This document shows, piece by piece, positions 61,210 to 64,000 of a DNA stretch of 64,000 nt. Below the pieces are notes generated by a model, which saw only the letters and a list, made by a program, of their open reading frames with translations, was not told the DNA's origin and ran no database searches. The DNA comes from Catenibacillus scindens (GTDB taxonomy: Bacteria > Bacillota > Clostridia > Lachnospirales > Lachnospiraceae), in assembly GCF_014202115.1 (NCBI RefSeq), contig NZ_JACHFW010000001.1:558001-622000 (forward strand), in the 5' to 3' direction. A program made the position numbers and the translations under genes. Position 1 is the first letter of the stretch, and each line of letters begins with the position of its first letter.

Positions 61210-61829
61210 TACAAGTTTTAGTAGTAGAAGATTCCAGGATTACCCGGGACGCCATCGAGAGCCAGATTGCCAAATCAAAAAAATATGTCCTGTACGCCTC
61301 CATAGAAAATGCGGCAAATGCAGAAATTGCCTGTCTGCGTGGAAGTGTCGATTTGATCCTGATGGATGTCTGCACTGCCGATGAAGAATCAGGGCTGAAA
61401 GCTGCGGCAAAGATCAAACAGTACAATCCTAAAATCAAGATTGTCATTATGACTTCCATGCCGGAGCATTCCTTTATCCAAAAGGCGAAAACATGCGGTT
61501 GTAATGGCTTTTGGTACAAGGAATATGGCAGCACTGCTTTGATGGAGGTTTGCGACCGGGTGATGAACGGCGAATTTGTTTATCCCGAGGACACGCCGGT
61601 AATTCGTATTGGGTATAGCAACAGCGCTGAGTTTACCAGTCGAGAATTTGATATTATCCGGGAGCTGGTGCAAGGCAGAAAATACGAGGAGATTGCGGCA
61701 GATCTGGATATTACACTAAATACAGTCAAGTACCACATCAAGAATATCTTGCAGAAAACGGGCTATCAGAACACCTTGCAGTTGGTGGCTGAGGTCGTAG
61801 AAAAACGATTGATTTTACCAAAATATTAA
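61206..61829 (+). CDS. LuxR/NarL-family response regulator
   Basis: The 207-residue protein has a receiver domain (Glu8-Asp9, phosphoacceptor Asp54 in LILMDV, conserved Lys near 107) and a C-terminal LuxR-type helix-turn-helix (about 140-200; FTSREFDIIRELVQG, EEIAADLDITLNTVKYHIKNI). It is the output of the three-gene operon and the best candidate to bind the 18-bp operator seen at sites A, B and C. The 4-bp overlap with the kinase gene indicates tight co-translation. Confidence 0.92.
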   Translation: MIQVLVVEDSRITRDAIESQIAKSKKYVLYASIENAANAEIACLRGSVDLILMDVCTADEESGLKAAAKIKQYNPKIKIVIMTSMPEHSFIQKAKTCGCNGFWYKEYGSTALMEVCDRVMNGEFVYPEDTPVIRIGYSNSAEFTSREFDIIRELVQGRKYEEIAADLDITLNTVKYHIKNILQKTGYQNTLQLVAEVVEKRLILPKY

Positions 61830-61900
61830 TTAAGAATCCACTGGACTTCCTGCAACATATGCCGTAAGCTATACTTCTAAAAAGGAAAGGCGGGGTTATT

Positions 61901-62302
61901 ATGGTTTGCACTTATGAAGAATATTTAAAGCAACCAAAAGCGATTACATTTGGAAAAATGCAAATATTTCATGCGGAAATGCTTGCCGAGATTGGCGCAG
62001 ACACGGAAGCACTAGAGCTATATGACGAGTTAATGAAGGTTGCAACTCGCTATGCTGCAATCCGGGCAAATTGGCTACTGCTTAGCCGTGAGGAGAAAAG
62101 CGAGCAGGACTCTGGCAGGACTTCCTGCCACAACTCCGTGATAACGCATTTCAATATGCTGGTGCGTTATTTAAAACAACAAGGCAAAGCCGCCGCATGG
62201 CGTGACGAACTTGGCTATGAAGAGGATAATCCATATAACCGCAAAGCCATCGGAGACTTCGCCTGCTATTTAGCTTTCGTGAATGGAATAAATGCAAGAT
62301 AA
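61901..62302 (+). CDS. Small protein of DUF3232-like type
   Basis: The 133-residue protein is acidic and helical, with a repeated-helix look (FHAEMLAEIGADTEALELYDELMKVATRYAAIRANW). A second conserved-looking block is RTSCHNSVITHFNML and NRKAIGDFACYLAFVN. It resembles the DUF3232 family of uncharacterised Firmicutes proteins, a judgement from memory. The SD (AAAGG) is at moderate distance from ATG 61901. A terminator follows. It is not obviously linked to the signalling operon, and no operator copy precedes it. Confidence 0.65.
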   Translation: MVCTYEEYLKQPKAITFGKMQIFHAEMLAEIGADTEALELYDELMKVATRYAAIRANWLLLSREEKSEQDSGRTSCHNSVITHFNMLVRYLKQQGKAAAWRDELGYEEDNPYNRKAIGDFACYLAFVNGINAR

Positions 62303-62306
62303 TTTT

Positions 62307-62336
62307 AGACCGCCGAGTTTAGCTCGACGGTCTTTT
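62307..62336 (+). terminator. Terminator of the DUF3232-like gene
   Basis: GACCGCCGAG, loop TTTA, GCTCGACGGTC with one bulge or mismatch, then TTTT. It begins a few bases after the stop codon. Confidence 0.82.
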
Positions 62337-62480
62337 ACTCGCGTGAAACTTCTCGGCTCAATTCTGTTGCGGATTGATTTTTAGGAGAGCCGATCTAAAA
62401 GTATAAAAGCATCGAACTTATGCTTTTAATGCTTTCCTATATAAGTTATCTTGTTTCTACAATTAATCAGGAGACTCGAT

Positions 62481-62561
62481 ATGCTCGAGAAAATAGTTTG
62501 GTGGATTGAGGCTACGTGGGGACGCTATAAGTTATATAGAAAACTAAAAAAGATAACATAA
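62481..62561 (+). CDS. 26-residue Trp-rich cationic micropeptide
   Basis: A short frame of 26 sense codons starts at ATG 62481 with CAGGAGAC at ideal SD distance and ends in TAA. A strong intrinsic terminator begins right at the stop codon. The peptide starts MLEKIVWW and ends RKLKKIT: an amphipathic N-terminal part with three Trp, then a strongly basic C terminus (net charge about +5). There is no leader, Cys or double-Gly motif. Possible roles are a type I toxin-like or membrane-active peptide, a leaderless bacteriocin-like peptide, or a small regulatory peptide. No antisense RNA or immunity gene was identified. The gene signals are clear; the function is unknown. Confidence 0.6.
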   Translation: MLEKIVWWIEATWGRYKLYRKLKKIT

Positions 62562-62597
62562 AAATAGGCTCGCAGCAAAGCGAGCTTATTTTTATGT
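62561..62597. terminator. Micropeptide terminator
   Basis: AAAATAGGCTCGC (62561-62573), loop AGCAAA, GCGAGCTTATTTT (62580-62592) form a 13-bp stem with one G-T pair, followed by T residues. It could work in both directions. Confidence 0.88.
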
Positions 62598-62728
62598 CTA
62601 TTTTATTCCATACGCATTAGTGGCTCGTTTTTCTCGCGACGATTCTGGTCCTCTACTGCGTCCTATTGACCGCTTATGGCATATTCTATAATCTAAAACT
62701 CAGCATTTTTTATATTTAATTTTGGTTG

Positions 62729-63358
62729 TCATAGATTGCTTCTATTACAGGAAATACAAAGCATTTGGAGATTATCATATTCCGTTTTTCCTCCTTTTGA
62801 CCAGGGCAGAATATGATCACCATCCATATCGGTATACGCGAAGTGATTGCCACATTTAGCGCATACGCCTTCTTGTTCGTTGTACTTACGTAATTTATCT
62901 TTTTCGTTAAAAGTTCGGATATTGAGATGCTTTTCCTCCCCGGTTAACAAATATGCATAGATGCCTTTGTTATTTGTAACATCGTCATCCATTTCAAGCT
63001 CTGCAACTCTTGCTTCAAGTTCATCGGAGTTATAATGCTCATCTTTATGGCGATTGTAATAAATCCCCCACGGAAGCCCTTTCATATATTTGCGATAGTT
63101 AGGAAATACAGTTTTGACCCAGTTAATAACATTTTGGAAATACATCCATAAATCATTGGCTGAGGTATCATGCTGATGTTTCGCCATATAATCTTCGAGA
63201 GCTATACCTTCAGCGTCAGATATCCAGGTAAGAACTGTATGTAAATAATCCTGTCGGATTGGACTCCCGTTTAAATAGTCACTGGCAAGATTGTAGGCAA
63301 CGCAATTTGTCTTGCTAAAATACTTTTTCGCTTCAGTGGTCCATGTACCGGAATACAC
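62729..63358 (-). CDS. HNH-containing protein, C-terminal half of a DUF262-type protein (5' truncated)
   Basis: The 209-codon frame starts only with GTG 63358, which has no SD and is preceded in frame by TAA a few codons upstream. The sequence resembles the C-terminal part of DUF262 (GmrSD-like) proteins: a helical region with LWMYFQNVINWV and KGIYAYLLTGEEKHLNIRTF, then an HNH domain (CAKCGNHF ... MDGDHILPWSKGGKTEYDNLQMLCISCN) with two CxxC pairs and the DH catalytic site. The N-terminal ParB-like DUF262 domain is missing. It may be a defence-related nuclease remnant or a stand-alone HNH. Confidence 0.6.
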   Translation of the reverse strand: MYSGTWTTEAKKYFSKTNCVAYNLASDYLNGSPIRQDYLHTVLTWISDAEGIALEDYMAKHQHDTSANDLWMYFQNVINWVKTVFPNYRKYMKGLPWGIYYNRHKDEHYNSDELEARVAELEMDDDVTNNKGIYAYLLTGEEKHLNIRTFNEKDKLRKYNEQEGVCAKCGNHFAYTDMDGDHILPWSKGGKTEYDNLQMLCISCNRSNL

Positions 63359-63606
63359 AGCATACGGAAAATCTGGAATCGGTTAAAGATACGGCCTTAT
63401 CAAACTGTTGGTTTTCAGAAGACGAGATTTACATGCTATAGAATTATTGCCTGCAGGATATAATCACCCTGTAGGCATCCATTACCCGTTTGGCTAAGTC
63501 AGATTAGTATCGACATTGTTAGTGAATAGATAGTAAATCATCCAATGCCTTGACATTATTGCCGAGCTTAATGAGTTCAGAATGATTTTCATCAATCGAG
63601 ATCTAA

Positions 63607-63842
63607 CAAGAAACTTTCTTACAATTCATATTATTGGGAGATTCAAGATAGCGATAGCAACATTCGGGTTACTGATGCGGACTCACAGTTTACAGTAGAT
63701 GACGCCCTCAATAGTAGTGATTTAGCTTCGAAGGTAAAAAGTCTGCTGATCTCTATTTTCAAGTACTTAAAGATGACGCTAGTCCAGTGCTTCACTACAA
63801 AGCTTCATTTTGGCAAGATAAGACACTGAATATTAAGCTATA
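63607..63842 (+). pseudogene. Unidentified frame-shifted gene remnant
   Basis: One frame reads KKLSYNSYYWEIQDSDS and on to FTVDDALNSSD. After a shift near 63725 a second frame reads SADLYFQVLKDDASPVLHY and on to LNIKL and a TAG. Both halves look like real protein, so a gene tail with one frameshift is likely. Family not recognised. Confidence 0.4.
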
Positions 63843-63888
63843 GCATTGCCGCTCGCCGACCAGTACAAAAATTGGTGCAAATTCTCAT

Positions 63889-63939
63889 TTTCTCACGGCT
63901 TTCGCTCTAGGCGTAACCGCAAAGCAAAGCCGTGAGAAA
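63889..63939. repeat. Palindromic element at the right edge
   Basis: TTTCTCACGGCTTT (63889-63902) and its exact reverse complement (63926-63939) enclose a 23-base loop. It lacks T-tracts on a defined side, so it is listed as a repeat rather than a terminator. Confidence 0.5.
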
Positions 63940-64000
63940 TGCATATTCTGCTATCAGAGTGACGTCCTAACACAGAGGTTTGCCTACAGCTTCCTCCAGA

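Larger units (their letters stand above)
62303..62728. other. Intergenic region with micropeptide gene and hairpins
   Basis: These 426 bases hold a terminator (62307-62336), an 8-bp perfect inverted repeat AAAAGCAT/ATGCTTTT (62405-62427), the micropeptide gene (62481-62561) and its terminator. Nothing is recognised from 62600 to 62728. Confidence 0.6.
63359..64000. other. Degenerate sequence at the right edge
   Basis: There is no intact gene. It contains a broken plus-strand frame (63607-63842) and a hairpin near 63889. The many scattered stops and lack of SD sites suggest decayed mobile or defence genes. Confidence 0.5.

Noticed and set aside
61830-61900. Copy of the 18-bp operator before the DUF3232-like gene
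   Set aside because: No match to CTACCCTTTTGTGTGGGG was found there.

Overview
The window looks like a stretch of chromosome from a Gram-positive, spore-forming anaerobe of the class Clostridia, most probably a Lachnospiraceae relative. The evidence is spoVG, the GlgC/GlgD pair, a DnaD plus DnaI-type helicase-loader operon, an S-box (SAM-I) riboswitch on metK, CBS-domain family II pyrophosphatases, and consensus SD sites (GGAGG) with ATG, GTG and TTG starts. No tRNA, rRNA or CRISPR array was seen.

Region 1 (1-46.3 kb) is ordinary chromosome. On the minus strand from 7.6 kb down: glgC-glgD, spoVG, pth, mfd and a PpiC-like foldase lipoprotein cut by the window edge. On the plus strand: murC, then a tandem cluster of DnaA boxes, dnaD, the helicase loader and a PRPP synthetase. 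Converging on these are asnS, an SbcD-like phosphoesterase and a YhaN/SbcC-like ATPase, preceded by a methyltransferase and a large membrane-anchored extracellular protein. Next come plsC, ctpA, ftsEX and a PucR/CdaR-type regulator, an SDR, an ABC exporter, a MATE pump, metK with its riboswitch, murA, a YfhO-like membrane protein, a shikimate-kinase-like protein, a Y-family polymerase, two tandem CBS-type pyrophosphatases and a flavin reductase. Many gaps hold long palindromic repeats; several share ends resembling GTAACTGTTCAG.

Region 2 (46.3-52.6 kb) is a zone of decay. A deletion has fused the 3' halves of a divergent TetR regulator and heavy-metal P-type ATPase pair. After pgi and a membrane protein of unknown function there are remnants of a group II intron (RT pieces plus domains V and VI), a T5orf172 nuclease, a large serine recombinase and a lipoprotein.

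Region 3 (52.5-61.8 kb) is the most interesting part. A minus-strand run of lipoprotein and zinc-ribbon membrane proteins, a divergent lipoprotein pseudogene and a three-gene signalling operon (7TM kinase-like protein without a phosphoacceptor His, soluble DesK/NarL-type histidine kinase, LuxR-type response regulator) each start from a promoter carrying the same 18-bp element, CTACCCTTTTGTGTGGGG or a close variant, 37-38 bp upstream of the -10 box. This suggests one self-regulating envelope-signalling module. Several of its genes carry in-frame TAG codons or frameshifts, so the module may be decaying.

Region 4 (61.9-64 kb) has a small conserved-type protein, a well-formed 26-codon micropeptide gene with SD and terminator, a 5'-truncated HNH protein (C-terminal half of a DUF262-type protein) and degenerate sequence.
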